A DNA stretch of 64,000 bases from JAAYJT01 sp037446395 (lineage in GTDB: Bacteria; Bacteroidota; Bacteroidia; Bacteroidales; JAAYJT01): contig JBBIIP010000009.1 in NCBI GenBank assembly GCA_037446395.1, positions 21,506 to 85,505 on the forward strand, in the 5' to 3' direction. Below, piece after piece: positions 28,160 through 37,865 of the stretch. The notes beneath the pieces were generated by a model, which searched no databases, was not told where the DNA came from, and worked only from the letters and a program-made list of their open reading frames with translations. How positions within the stretch are numbered: position 1 is the first letter of the stretch; each line of letters begins with the position of its first letter. Position numbers and translations under genes: made by a program.

Positions 28160-29632
28160 ATGAAAAACCAAATTCTCGACCTCGAACCAAAACCAATTTG
28201 GAAACATTTTCACAGCCTTACCCAAATACCTCGCCCTTCAAAAAAAGAAGGGAAAATCATTGAGTTCATGAAACAATTTGGTCAAAGCCTCGGCCTCGAA
28301 ACCATTGTTGATGCCGTAGGCAATGTCATCATTCGCAAACCGGCTACTCCGGGAATGGAAGACAGACTGGGTGTGGTTTTGCAGGGGCATCTCGATATGG
28401 TTCCGCAAAAAAACAGCGACAAGGTGCATGATTTTGAAAAAGACCCCATCGAAGCCTATGTTGATGGTGAGTGGGTTCGCGCCAATGGAACCACCTTAGG
28501 TTCCGATAACGGCATGGGAGTGGCAGCCGCCATGGCAGTACTCGAAGATAAAACCTTACGGCATGGACTCATCGAAGCATTGTTTACTGTTGATGAAGAA
28601 AGCGGGATGACGGGTGCCTTTAATCTTCAACCAGGGCTACTAAAAGGAGATATCCTATTGAACATGGACAGTGAAGACGAAGGGGAGCTTTACATTGGAT
28701 GTGCCGGCGGGATCAATGGCAATTTCAAATTCCATTACAAAGAAGAACCGGTTCCGGCAGGGATGCATGCTTACATGATCAACATATCCGGCCTGAAAGG
28801 AGGCCACTCTGGACTTGACATTGCCCTTGGAAGAGGCAATTCCTGCAAAATTATGATTCGCCTGCTCGAACACGGCGCCAAAGACCATGGCCTGCGCCTG
28901 GCAGCCATCGAAGCCGGCAACATGCGCAATGCCATTCCGCGCGAAGCCACCGCCCTTGTGTTGATGCCGGCCTCTGAACAAGCTAAATTTGACACATGTT
29001 TTGGCAAGTTGGTTTCAAAAATAAAAGCAGAGCTTTCGGTAACCGAGCCAGATCTTTCGATCAGCATAGAACCTGCACAGCTTCCGAAGTTCATGATTGA
29101 TGCCGACGCCCAAAACCGCATGATCAAAGCGGTATATGGCTGTCCCAGTGGAGTGATGCGAATGAGCGATGCAATGCCAGGCCTGGTTGAAACCTCTACA
29201 AACCTCTCGATTGTGAAATCGGCAAATGGGGTAATTGAGATAATTTGCCTGCTTCGTAGTTCGGTTGATTCGGCCAAGCACGACCTGGTTGCAATGATGG
29301 GAAGTATTTTTGAATTGGCCGGAGCCGAAGTGAATTTTAATGGTGAATATCCTGGATGGAAACCCAATCCCGATTCAACCATACTCAAGCATATGCAGAG
29401 TGTTTATAACAAGCATTATGGCAAGGTGCCTGAAATAAAAGCCATTCATGCCGGATTGGAGTGTGGAATCCTTGGAGCTGCCTACCCGAATTGGGATATG
29501 ATTTCATTTGGCCCGACGATACGTCATCCACACTCGCCAGATGAAAAGGTAAAAATTGAAACTGTAGCTAAATTCTATGATTACCTGGTTAAAACCCTCG
29601 AATGCATTCCGGCCATGCAATTGAAAGCATAG
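28160..29632 (+). CDS. pepD: Aminoacyl-histidine dipeptidase (Xaa-His dipeptidase, M20 family)
   Basis: 490 residues, full length. Zinc ligands of the M20 peptidases are visible: GHLDM with H77 and D79, GSDNGMG with D116, DEESGM with E146 (general base) and E147, and NMDSEDEGE with D170. The GG-rich dimerisation insert (about 185-390) and final H in PHSPDEKV are present. It hydrolyses dipeptides, classically with C-terminal histidine, in the cytoplasm. Placed after the OPT transporter and PqqD-like genes, it could process imported peptides. The start MKNQILDLEPKPIW is standard for the family. Confidence 0.95.
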   Translation: MKNQILDLEPKPIWKHFHSLTQIPRPSKKEGKIIEFMKQFGQSLGLETIVDAVGNVIIRKPATPGMEDRLGVVLQGHLDMVPQKNSDKVHDFEKDPIEAYVDGEWVRANGTTLGSDNGMGVAAAMAVLEDKTLRHGLIEALFTVDEESGMTGAFNLQPGLLKGDILLNMDSEDEGELYIGCAGGINGNFKFHYKEEPVPAGMHAYMINISGLKGGHSGLDIALGRGNSCKIMIRLLEHGAKDHGLRLAAIEAGNMRNAIPREATALVLMPASEQAKFDTCFGKLVSKIKAELSVTEPDLSISIEPAQLPKFMIDADAQNRMIKAVYGCPSGVMRMSDAMPGLVETSTNLSIVKSANGVIEIICLLRSSVDSAKHDLVAMMGSIFELAGAEVNFNGEYPGWKPNPDSTILKHMQSVYNKHYGKVPEIKAIHAGLECGILGAAYPNWDMISFGPTIRHPHSPDEKVKIETVAKFYDYLVKTLECIPAMQLKA

Positions 29633-29769
29633 GCCGAATCTAAAGTGGTGTCAGAAGCCAATCAGTTAATTTCGCTGCAAATCCTTTCCCGTTTTTAAAT
29701 CAAAAAAATGCCTGATTTTTAACTGCAAAGCTGCCTCGAGAGAATTAATAAACTAAAATGCAAGAAATA

Positions 29770-29800
29770 TTTGCACGATAGAAAAATATAACTAACTTTG
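29770..29800 (+). promoter_or_regulatory. Strong Bacteroidota-type promoter for rpmH
   Basis: TTTG at 29770-29773, a 19-base spacer, then TAACTTTG at 29793-29800. This is the best full match to the -33/-7 consensus in the window, with the rpmH ATG 22 bases downstream. Confidence 0.75.
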
Positions 29801-29822
29801 CGCCCTCAAAAAATTAACGGTC

Positions 29823-29981
29823 ATGAAACGTACATTTCAACCTTCGAACAGAAAAAGAAAAAACAAGCACGGGTTTCGCAAAAGAATGTCGTCTGCCAAT
29901 GGACGCAGGGTGTTATCCGCACGCAGGGCAAAAGGACGTAAAAAGCTGACAGTTTCTGACGAATATCTGGACAAGAAGTAG
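29823..29981 (+). CDS. rpmH: 50S ribosomal protein L34
   Basis: 52 codons plus stop, missed by length filters. The translation begins MKRTFQPSNRKRKNKHGFRK and continues RMSSANGRRVLSARRAKGR, an unmistakable L34 with the conserved MKRTFQPS start. L34 is a small, very basic protein of the large ribosomal subunit. The gene is monocistronic here: a strong promoter precedes it and a hairpin terminator follows 34 bases after the stop. It is not next to rnpA or dnaA, the classical neighbours, which is normal in Bacteroidota. Length slightly exceeds the E. coli 46 residues because of the C-terminal VSDEYLDKK extension. Confidence 0.97.
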   Translation: MKRTFQPSNRKRKNKHGFRKRMSSANGRRVLSARRAKGRKKLTVSDEYLDKK

Positions 29982-30014
29982 CGATTTTAATCGTTCAAAT
30001 CCATCATATTTTCT

Positions 30015-30039
30015 AAAGGCAGCCTCGCTGCCTTTTTTT
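30015..30039 (+). terminator. Rho-independent terminator after rpmH
   Basis: AAAGGCAGC, loop CTC, GCTGCCTTT, then a T run to 30039: a 9-bp perfect stem with a U-tract. Confidence 0.85.
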
Positions 30040-30129
30040 GTTCACAGCATCTCATGAATCCTTATACAGCTAACCGTTTGTAAAAAAAACATAATTTCGC
30101 ATCGCCTAATTATCTCGGAATAATTCATC

Positions 30130-30384
30130 ATGTATCTATTTATCCTGATATTAATACTGCTCTACATTATTTCCTACTATGTGTTTCCGCTATTGTTGCC
30201 GCGTATTTTGCGATTTTGGTTGAACCGACATCAAAAATCTGCCACGCAGCACGCAAATCAAGCACAGGAAACCCGGAAGGAAGGAGAAATTCACATAGAT
30301 TATGTTCCTAAACACAAAAATCAATCCCCCAATCAGAAAAAGATGGGTGAATATGTTGACTTTGAGGACATTAATACCAACTGA
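30130..30384 (+). CDS. DUF4834-family small membrane protein
   Basis: 84 residues. Residues 3-30 are one hydrophobic helix (LFILILILLYIISYYVFPLL), followed by a basic linker and a C-terminal acidic tail ending GEYVDFEDINTN. This layout, and the IDYVPKHKNQ ... GEYVDFE ending, fit the Bacteroidota DUF4834 family. Function is unknown. It lies 21 bases upstream of the YfhO gene and is probably co-transcribed; in this phylum DUF4834 genes are often beside YfhO genes. Confidence 0.8.
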   Translation: MYLFILILILLYIISYYVFPLLLPRILRFWLNRHQKSATQHANQAQETRKEGEIHIDYVPKHKNQSPNQKKMGEYVDFEDINTN

Positions 30385-30405
30385 CTATTTAATTGACCCA
30401 ATCCC

Positions 30406-32862
30406 ATGAACAGCAGCCTCTTCAAAAAATTTCTCCCTCACATCGTCGCCATTGCGATATTCGCATCACTGAGCATTGTTTATGTTTATCCGGTGCTTGA
30501 AGGCAAACGCCTCTTCCAACCTGACATCCTGAACCATAGCGGGATGGCCAAAGAAATTGTTGATTTCAGGCAAAAAACCGGAGAAGAAGCCCTTTGGACC
30601 AACTCGATGTTTGGGGGCATGCCGGCTTATCAAATATCGGTTAAGTTTCGAAACAATATCTCTCAGTTCTTTCACAAATTAATGACACTGGGGCTTCCTC
30701 GCCCTGCCGATATGATTTTTCTTTATTTCGCCGGGTTTTATGTACTCATGTTGGTGCTCGGAATTAGTCCCTGGTTGGCGATAGCCGGTTCGTTGGCATT
30801 TGCGTTTTCTTCGTATCATTTTATTATTCTTGAAGCCGGCCATAACTCAAAGGCTGTTGCCATTGCTTATATGGCACCGGTGCTGGCAGGAATAATTATG
30901 GCTTTTCGGGGAAAAATTGCCCAAGGTGGACTATTGACCGCCATTTTCTTATCGCTTCAAATTAATGCAAACCATTTTCAGGTAACCTATTACCTCCTGA
31001 TCGTTGTTTTGCTGATGGGTGTTGCTTTCCTGATCAATGCTATTCGTCAGAAGCAAATTGCACCGTTTGGAAAAGCAACCGGAGTTCTTGCTTTGGCAGC
31101 ACTGATTGCACTGGCATTGAACTTTGCCAATCTCTACACCACATGGGAATACTCGAAATACACGATACGCGGAGGTTCTGAACTCACACACAACAAAGAT
31201 ATTCAGACATCTACAGGATTGGATAAGGACTATGCCACCCGCTGGAGCTACGGCATAGGCGAAACATTTTCATTCCTCGTGCCAAATGCGAAAGGAGGAG
31301 CAACAGGCAGTCTGGCAGGCAATGAGCGTGCCATGGATGCAGTGGATCGCCAAAACCGCGAATGGGTTGGAAGTCAAAATCATTATTGGGGCGAACAGCC
31401 ATTTACTTCGGGTCCAGTTTATGTGGGCGCAGTCATTTTCTTTCTATTTATTTTAGCTGCCTTTATTTTGAGAGGGCCGTTGAAGTGGGCACTGCTTGCC
31501 GCCACAATATTATCAGTATTGCTGGCTTGGGGGAGAAACTTTATGCCATTAACCGACTTTTTTCTCGACTATGTGCCCGGATATAACAAGTTTCGAGCCG
31601 TGTCAATGACGCTTATCATTGCCGAGCTGGCAATCCCAATTATGGCACTTCTCGCACTGAAGGAGATCCTTGCAAATCCGAAGATAATAAAAGAGAAACT
31701 GAACTTTTTTCTAATTGCTTTAGGCCTCACGGGGGGGCTTGCATTGGCTTTTTATATTGCCCCTAAGTTGTTTTTTGTCTTTAGCAGCGGTCAGGAGTTG
31801 GAATCCCTGGCGCAGTTTAAAATAGATAAACCAGATATGGTTGCTACAGCCAACCTGCTGTGGAATGAGCTGGAAACTGCCCGAATTGCCGTGTTCAGGG
31901 CCGATGCACTTCGCAGTTTTTTATTTATTCTTCTTACGGCTTCTCTGCTTTGGATCTATAATATGGGAAAACTGAAACAAGGTATGTTCATTGGAATCCT
32001 TACTGCAATAATTCTATTTGATATGTGGCCGGTCGATCGGCGTTACCTGAACGACTCGAATTTTGTACCCAGGCGTCAGGTCGAAAAACCTTTTCAGCCA
32101 ACCGCAGCTGACCAGATTATTCTAAAAGACGTAGATCCTCATTACAGGGTGCTCAACCTTGCAACAAACACTTTTAACGAAACATCAACGAGCTATTTTC
32201 ACAAATCAATTGGCGGGTATCACGGCGCCAAACTGCAACGCTACCAGGACCTGATTGACCTCCATATTTCAAAAGGAAACACGAAGGTGCTTAATATGCT
32301 TAACACGAAGTACATTATCCAACCCGATAAGAATCGTCAACCTGAAGCCCAGATTAATATGGAAGCGATGGGAAACGCATGGTTTGTTGCCAGGGTTACA
32401 GTAGTCGAAAATGCTGATGAAGAAATTGAAGCCCTCGACATTGCCGACCTTGAATCGGTTGCAATTGTTGATAAGAAATTCAACGAATATCTCGATGGCA
32501 AAGTGTTTGAGCCTGACCATGAAGCAAAAATCACGTTAACCTCCTATGCTCCAAACAAACTCATCTATAAATCCCAAACCAACACCCAACAGGTTGCAGT
32601 TTTCTCCGAGATATATTATGACAAAGGCTGGAATGCCTACATTGACGGGAAATTGACACCCCATTTCAGGGCCGACTATGTTCTCAGGGCCATGGTGGTT
32701 CCTCCGGGTGTTCATGAGATTGAATTCCGGTTTAACCCAGGTTCTGTACGAATTGGCGAAAGGGTTTCACTGGCCGGTTCAATTATTCTCGTTCTGTTAA
32801 TTCTTGGGTTTTTTGCTTCTCAGATAAAAAGTTGCCCTTTATGGCAAACCAAAAAAGGTTAG
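30406..32862 (+). CDS. YfhO-family integral membrane protein
   Basis: 818 residues. The N-terminal two thirds contain about 12 hydrophobic helices with large hydrophilic loops; the FGGMPAYQISVKF segment and AGHNSKAVAIAYMAP are typical of the YfhO family. The last 250 residues form a soluble periplasmic region with YYDKGWNAYIDGK near 738, then a final helix (about 792-806) and a basic tail. In Firmicutes YfhO is linked to glycosylation of lipoteichoic acid; in Bacteroidota it is thought to be a GT-C-like membrane glycosyltransferase. It opens the glycan cluster, ending 4 bases before the next glycosyltransferase gene. Confidence 0.9.
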   Translation: MNSSLFKKFLPHIVAIAIFASLSIVYVYPVLEGKRLFQPDILNHSGMAKEIVDFRQKTGEEALWTNSMFGGMPAYQISVKFRNNISQFFHKLMTLGLPRPADMIFLYFAGFYVLMLVLGISPWLAIAGSLAFAFSSYHFIILEAGHNSKAVAIAYMAPVLAGIIMAFRGKIAQGGLLTAIFLSLQINANHFQVTYYLLIVVLLMGVAFLINAIRQKQIAPFGKATGVLALAALIALALNFANLYTTWEYSKYTIRGGSELTHNKDIQTSTGLDKDYATRWSYGIGETFSFLVPNAKGGATGSLAGNERAMDAVDRQNREWVGSQNHYWGEQPFTSGPVYVGAVIFFLFILAAFILRGPLKWALLAATILSVLLAWGRNFMPLTDFFLDYVPGYNKFRAVSMTLIIAELAIPIMALLALKEILANPKIIKEKLNFFLIALGLTGGLALAFYIAPKLFFVFSSGQELESLAQFKIDKPDMVATANLLWNELETARIAVFRADALRSFLFILLTASLLWIYNMGKLKQGMFIGILTAIILFDMWPVDRRYLNDSNFVPRRQVEKPFQPTAADQIILKDVDPHYRVLNLATNTFNETSTSYFHKSIGGYHGAKLQRYQDLIDLHISKGNTKVLNMLNTKYIIQPDKNRQPEAQINMEAMGNAWFVARVTVVENADEEIEALDIADLESVAIVDKKFNEYLDGKVFEPDHEAKITLTSYAPNKLIYKSQTNTQQVAVFSEIYYDKGWNAYIDGKLTPHFRADYVLRAMVVPPGVHEIEFRFNPGSVRIGERVSLAGSIILVLLILGFFASQIKSCPLWQTKKG

Positions 32863-32866
32863 TTGA

Positions 32867-34189
32867 ATGAGCCCCGCGTCCGGCATACAAAAAGTGCTCA
32901 TCATCACTTATTACTGGCCGCCAAGTGGCGGCCCCGGAGTACAACGCTGGTTAAAATTTGTTCAAGCCCTTCCGCATTGCGGCATTGAGCCAATAGTGGT
33001 TACCGTAAAACCCAATCGTGCAAGTTATCCATTGATAGACCAAAGCCTCACAGGCGAGGTCCCTAAAGAAACAAGAATAATCAAAACCGATACTTTCGAG
33101 CCACTTCGGTTTTATACGAAACTTGTTCCTGGGTCAAAGTTACCTAATCCCGGGTTTTCGGATCAGGGCAAAATCACCTTCCTTCAAAAGATTGCAAGAT
33201 TCATTCGTGGAAATTTCTTTATTCCGGATGCCAGGGTTGGCTGGAACCGACATGCCTATAAAGAATGCATGAGGATTATCAAAACGGGTCATATTGATGT
33301 CATCGTAACAACATCGCCTCCACACAGCAGCCATTTGATTGGGTTGAAGCTAAAGAAGAAAACAGGAATACCCTGGATTGCTGATTTACGCGACCCCTGG
33401 ACAGACATCTATTATATCAATAATTTATTCCGTTTAACGCCCATACAAAAAAGAGATGCGGCGCTCGAAAGAGCCGTCATTGAACAAGCCAGTGCAATAA
33501 CCACAGTGAGCAAATCATTAAAAGAGCTCTTTATTAAGAAATCAGATAAAATAAGCCCCGACAAGATATTTTTAATACCCAATGGGTTTGACAAAAATGA
33601 TTTCGCCGGCAACACCACTATTAAATCTTTGCATTTTAATATAACTTACACAGGTACCATGTCTGATGAGTATCCGATTGCATCCTTTATCGGTGCAGTT
33701 GAGTATTTGTTGGAGAAGGAACCTGATTGTGTTCCGGAGATAATTTTTGTCGGCCAATTGACGAATAAAATTATCAAACAATTAAATGAATCCAAACTAA
33801 GCAAATTCGTCAAACTTACGGGGTATCTAAATCATCATGAGTCAATCCGATATATGCAACAAGCATCAGTTCTTTTGTTGATAATTCCGGATGTAATTAA
33901 TAATGAGGGTATTGCTACCGGTAAAATCTATGAATATCTTGCCTCCAGAAAACCGATACTTGGATTTGGCCCTTCGCGGGGCGATGCTGCTGAGATAATT
34001 AATGATTGCCAGGGTGGATTTGTATTTGATTACAAACAAACCGAAAAAGCAGGGGCCTGGCTTTACAATTTATATGCGCAATGGCAAGGAGATTCACTTT
34101 TAAGAACCGGAAATTCACTGATAGATAATTATAGCAGGAGCGAGATTGCAGGGAAGCTTGCAGATATTGTCAAAAAATTAAATCCTTGA
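32867..34189 (+). CDS. Glycosyltransferase (GT4-like)
   Basis: 440 residues. The opening VLIITYYWPPSGGPGVQRWL is the classic N-terminus of a Bacteroidota GT4 group, followed by PDARVGWNRHAYKEC, TSPPHSSHLIGLKLKK and WIADLRDPW. The donor domain has ITYTGTM, then TGKIYEYLASRKPILGFGP in place of the usual E-x7-E. It transfers a sugar in the cytoplasm. Four bases separate it from the YfhO gene and its stop overlaps the next start by 4 bases, so the operon is tight. Acceptor unknown; surface polysaccharide synthesis is the likely pathway. Confidence 0.9.
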   Translation: MSPASGIQKVLIITYYWPPSGGPGVQRWLKFVQALPHCGIEPIVVTVKPNRASYPLIDQSLTGEVPKETRIIKTDTFEPLRFYTKLVPGSKLPNPGFSDQGKITFLQKIARFIRGNFFIPDARVGWNRHAYKECMRIIKTGHIDVIVTTSPPHSSHLIGLKLKKKTGIPWIADLRDPWTDIYYINNLFRLTPIQKRDAALERAVIEQASAITTVSKSLKELFIKKSDKISPDKIFLIPNGFDKNDFAGNTTIKSLHFNITYTGTMSDEYPIASFIGAVEYLLEKEPDCVPEIIFVGQLTNKIIKQLNESKLSKFVKLTGYLNHHESIRYMQQASVLLLIIPDVINNEGIATGKIYEYLASRKPILGFGPSRGDAAEIINDCQGGFVFDYKQTEKAGAWLYNLYAQWQGDSLLRTGNSLIDNYSRSEIAGKLADIVKKLNP

Positions 34190-34893
34190 CGATGATAGCG
34201 AACAGCGATGAGGTGGTTGCCTATTATGATTCTTTCAGTCAGCGGCAAATAAAAACCGGAATAAACATCCGCCATCGGCTGATTGTTGCCAGGATGACCA
34301 ATGCCGGGCTAAAAAGAGACCATCATGTGTTGGAAATTGGATGCGGGATCGGATCCATCACCGGATTGTTATCAAAATATCTTACAAAAGGCAAAGTTGT
34401 GGGGGTGGATATCAGTGCCCAAAGTATTGCATTTGCCAGAAAAAAATATAGTGCCAGAAAAAACACCACCTTTGTTTTATCGGATATTGTTGAATTAGGC
34501 CTAGAGGATGTTTTCGATTTTATAGTGTTGCCCGATGTGCTGGAGCACATCCCTGTTGAAAATCATGCTGCCATTTTCAGGAAGATACGCCACCATGTTA
34601 AAGACTCTTCCATGCTTTTTGTTCATATCCCCCACCAGCGCTATCTTGAGTATCTTGCAATCAACCATCCGGAACAGCTGCAGATCATTGATCAACCCAT
34701 TGAATCGGGCGATATCATAACCACTGCGGAAAAAGCAGGTTTTGAGCTGGTTAGCTTCGAAGCATATAGCATCGCCACTGTTCAGGGCGATTATCGCAGA
34801 ATGGTTTTTAAAGTAAAAGAACCCATCAGTAAATTCAATCAATTGCCATGGATTACTAAGGCCTGGCGAGAGCTTCTCATGAAGTTTTTCTAA
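34186..34893 (+). CDS. Class I SAM-dependent methyltransferase
   Basis: 235 residues. The SAM-binding motifs are clear: VLEIGCGIGSITGLL (motif I) near 47-61, VGVDIS (motif II) near 73, and FDFIVLPDVLEHIP (motif IV/post-II) near 110. The C-terminal third continues with a lipid- or sugar-methyltransferase-like region. It overlaps the preceding glycosyltransferase stop by 4 bases and is followed by another glycosyltransferase after 14 bases, so it probably methylates the glycan made by this cluster. The acceptor group cannot be predicted. Confidence 0.9.
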   Translation: MTMIANSDEVVAYYDSFSQRQIKTGINIRHRLIVARMTNAGLKRDHHVLEIGCGIGSITGLLSKYLTKGKVVGVDISAQSIAFARKKYSARKNTTFVLSDIVELGLEDVFDFIVLPDVLEHIPVENHAAIFRKIRHHVKDSSMLFVHIPHQRYLEYLAINHPEQLQIIDQPIESGDIITTAEKAGFELVSFEAYSIATVQGDYRRMVFKVKEPISKFNQLPWITKAWRELLMKFF

Positions 34894-34907
34894 ATCTGAA
34901 TGACAAG

Positions 34908-36137
34908 ATGAGTAAACTTTTCCTTTTCACAAATCATTTTCCGCATGGCCAAGGAGAAGTGTTTCTTGAAACCGAGCTTGTATTTACCTCACAATTTTTT
35001 AAGGAGGTAATAATTATTCCCCTTGCCCCTACTCAACCAAAATCAACACGGATACTTCCGGTAAACGTAAGTGTATCAAAGCCCTTGCTAAATTGCCGGC
35101 TTGATCAGAAGCTGCGCCTTCTGCTGTCTGGGACACTGAATAGGGCTCCTTTGCGTTTTGCCCTAATGGAATTTATTTCGCAAAGAGTAATAACCAGAAT
35201 GCAATGGATCAAAAACTGGATGTCGTATACATGTATAACGCGTGCAGCACTGGCTTCTGATGGCTACAGAAAGCTCTTAAAAAACATAAACCCAGAGGAT
35301 TTGCTATATTTCTATTGGGGAGACAACGCTTCAAATTTAGTTAGGTTTCTGAAATCCAGGTTAAGTAACAAAATGCTGGTCAGATTTCATGGAAGCGATT
35401 TGTATAAGGAACGAAAAGGAGGCTATTTGCCGTATCGCAAACAATTGTTAGAAAACATTGACCTCGCATTAATGATTTCGGCGCATGGTAAAGAATATCT
35501 TGCCCATCATTATCCGATGCAAAATCACAAAGTTGCAGTGAGTCGCCTGGGTGTAATGGATAAAGGCCTTGCAAAAAAAGGCACACATCATATTTTAAAT
35601 TTAGTGAGTTGCTCTTCGCTGGTTAAAGTGAAACGTGTGCATTTAATTGCAGAAGCCTTGAAGTTGATTGATTTTGAAGTAAACTGGGTGCATTTTGGAA
35701 CCGGGCCTTTGCTTGACGAAATTGAAGGAGTAATCCGGAAACTGCCTGCAAAAATCCATGTACAGCTGATGGGACAAACATCAAATGCCGAACTAATTGA
35801 TTTCTATAGCCATAACCCGGTGGATTTATTTATCAATGTCAGCGAAAGTGAAGGCATTCCTGTTTCAATCATGGAAGCTGCTTCGATGGGTGTTCCGGCA
35901 CTTGCAACCAATGTTGGAGGGGTTTCTGAAATTGTTTCGGAAGAAAACGGGTTTCTCATTGACAAAGATTCATCTCCTGAAGTTATTGCGAAATATATTA
36001 GCTATTTTTATCACCGGAGTGATCAGGAGAAGTTGAGACTCAACTCGCGTCTGATGTGGAGTCAGCGATTTGATGCACAAAAGAATTACACAAGCCTGGG
36101 AATATTGATTTCATCAATGGTTTCGGGTGAACGTTAA
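34908..36137 (+). CDS. Glycosyltransferase family 4
   Basis: 409 residues. It starts KLFLFTNHFPHGQGEVFLETEL, a characteristic beginning for a Bacteroidota GT4 subgroup. The donor domain contains NVSESEGIPVSIMEAASMGVP (E-x7-E motif), TNVGGVSEIVSEENGFLID and a terminal helix. It is the third gene in the operon after the methyltransferase. It probably adds a sugar to the repeat unit exported by the flippase encoded next. No hint of sugar specificity. Confidence 0.9.
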   Translation: MSKLFLFTNHFPHGQGEVFLETELVFTSQFFKEVIIIPLAPTQPKSTRILPVNVSVSKPLLNCRLDQKLRLLLSGTLNRAPLRFALMEFISQRVITRMQWIKNWMSYTCITRAALASDGYRKLLKNINPEDLLYFYWGDNASNLVRFLKSRLSNKMLVRFHGSDLYKERKGGYLPYRKQLLENIDLALMISAHGKEYLAHHYPMQNHKVAVSRLGVMDKGLAKKGTHHILNLVSCSSLVKVKRVHLIAEALKLIDFEVNWVHFGTGPLLDEIEGVIRKLPAKIHVQLMGQTSNAELIDFYSHNPVDLFINVSESEGIPVSIMEAASMGVPALATNVGGVSEIVSEENGFLIDKDSSPEVIAKYISYFYHRSDQEKLRLNSRLMWSQRFDAQKNYTSLGILISSMVSGER

Positions 36138-36205
36138 TAAATTAAATACCTGTTTGTGTTTGCCTGAGAAGTACACACCCTGATCTAATTAACCATTGAT
36201 TTACC

Positions 36206-37720
36206 ATGGGCATTGTTAAGCGAGATAGTGCGGCAATTACAATAATTGCTTATTTGGGGGCTGCAATTGGTTTCATAAATAAATTGTTTCTTTTTACTAA
36301 TTTTCTGAGCACAGAGCAGGTTGGGCTGGCAAACTTGTTAATAACACTGGCGGCTCTTTTTGCTCAATTTGCCTCTTTGGGCTCGTTAAATATCGTTTAC
36401 AAGTATTTTCCGTTTTTCAGCAATAAACCCAAACATCATCACGGGTTTCTGTTCGGCCTGTCTGCACTTGCATTTGCAGGTTTTATCATGACTACTTTGA
36501 TTTTTTTGGTTTTCTATAAACCCTTCACCACTTATTACAGCAATAGTAGCTCTCTTCTTGTAGAGTATTCGCTTTATCTTATTCCGTTAGGCCTTGCGAC
36601 TATCTACTACAATATTTTTGAATCCTACCTCAGGAGCTTGCATAAAAATATAATTCCTTCGCTCACTTCAGAGATCCTTCTTAGGGTATTCATTACATTA
36701 TCAGTCTCAGCATTTGCACTGGGATGGATTGATTTTCAGACGTTTGTGGCTGTTTATGTGGTTGCAAACTGCTTGCCGACCGTTGTTGTTGTAATTTACA
36801 CTGCCTATCTGAAACAGTTATTGCTCAAGCCAATTTATTCAAAACATTTGATGCGGATGGGCAAAATGATGCTCCTGTATGGCTTGTTCTCAATGATGAA
36901 TAATTTAAGCTCCTTGCTGACAACCAGCATAGATTCACTGATGGTGGCACACATGATTGATCTTGGAACAGCCGGAATATATACTACGATGATTTTTATG
37001 ACCAGCACACTGCTTATCCCCTACCGGGCAATCGTTAAAGTGGCGACCCCATTGGTTTCGGAGTTTTGGAAAGAACGGGCTATGAATAAAATGAACGAAC
37101 TTTATAGAAGTGTGTCTTCAAGCAGCCTGATCATTGGAGCCGGTATCTTTCTAATCCTATGGATCAATATCGAAAATATATTTCAGTTCATGCCAGGCGA
37201 TTACAAAATTGGCAAATATGTTTTTTTGGTGCTAGGTGTGGGCAGGCTTTTTGATATGGCTGCCGGCTTAAATGGTGTTATTCTTACAACCTCAAAAAAA
37301 TATCGGTTTGATCTTATTTTTACCATCGGCCTCGTGTTAACCACTATCTTAACGAACATAGTATTTATACGCTTGTTTGGCATGAACGGTGCTGCACTGG
37401 CCACAACAATTACCCTGGTGATCTACAACCTTTTGAGAATACTTTTTCTTCATTATCATTTTAAAATTCAACCCTTCTTCTGGAAACAGCTTTGGGTGCC
37501 TGTTGTTCTGTTCGCAATTATAATCGCTGAATCATTTATCGGCCACTTCCAAAATGTTTTCCTTGACATAATCATCAGAAGCATCGTTGTTGGGACATTG
37601 TTTGCCGGAATTATGTTGGGTTTGAAAATCTCCACTGATGTCAATAAAATGGTGATTGGCTACTATACAAGATTTAACATTTGGCTTGAGACAAGGATAA
37701 CCCGTTTGAATAAGCAATAA
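36206..37720 (+). CDS. Oligosaccharide flippase (Wzx/MATE-like)
   Basis: 504 residues with about 14 hydrophobic helices, the usual size for a complete MOP-superfamily flippase. Typical segments are FLFTNFLSTEQVGLANLL at the start, YTTMIFMTSTLLIPYRAI near 260 and NGAALATTITLVIYNLLRI near 395. It would translocate undecaprenyl-linked repeat units to the periplasmic side. It is the last gene of the 30130-37720 cluster; the following gene is convergent. The visible part of the first flippase (bases 1-1077) is a different branch, so the window carries two glycan export genes. Confidence 0.88.
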   Translation: MGIVKRDSAAITIIAYLGAAIGFINKLFLFTNFLSTEQVGLANLLITLAALFAQFASLGSLNIVYKYFPFFSNKPKHHHGFLFGLSALAFAGFIMTTLIFLVFYKPFTTYYSNSSSLLVEYSLYLIPLGLATIYYNIFESYLRSLHKNIIPSLTSEILLRVFITLSVSAFALGWIDFQTFVAVYVVANCLPTVVVVIYTAYLKQLLLKPIYSKHLMRMGKMMLLYGLFSMMNNLSSLLTTSIDSLMVAHMIDLGTAGIYTTMIFMTSTLLIPYRAIVKVATPLVSEFWKERAMNKMNELYRSVSSSSLIIGAGIFLILWINIENIFQFMPGDYKIGKYVFLVLGVGRLFDMAAGLNGVILTTSKKYRFDLIFTIGLVLTTILTNIVFIRLFGMNGAALATTITLVIYNLLRILFLHYHFKIQPFFWKQLWVPVVLFAIIIAESFIGHFQNVFLDIIIRSIVVGTLFAGIMLGLKISTDVNKMVIGYYTRFNIWLETRITRLNKQ

Positions 37721-37740
37721 CTCTTGGGAGCGTTTAGCAA

Positions 37741-37769
37741 AAGCGTTCTTACAGAATTTTTGAACGCTT
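37741..37769. terminator. Weak hairpin between convergent flippase and YihY genes
   Basis: AAGCGTTC, a 13-base loop, then GAACGCTT (37762-37769). It has an 8-bp stem and can serve both strands, but the loop is long and the T-tract weak. Confidence 0.3.
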
Positions 37770-37865
37770 CAATAAATTTGAGTTGAAATTTTATTGCTTC
37801 TAAAAGTGTTTGAAAAATTTGCCAGGCAAACCCCCAGATCACTTTTCCAAACACCACCCGTTGCG

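Noticed and set aside
28771..29388. 205-codon minus-strand frame inside pepD
   Set aside because: Antisense shadow; the plus strand encodes a full M20 dipeptidase with all metal ligands.
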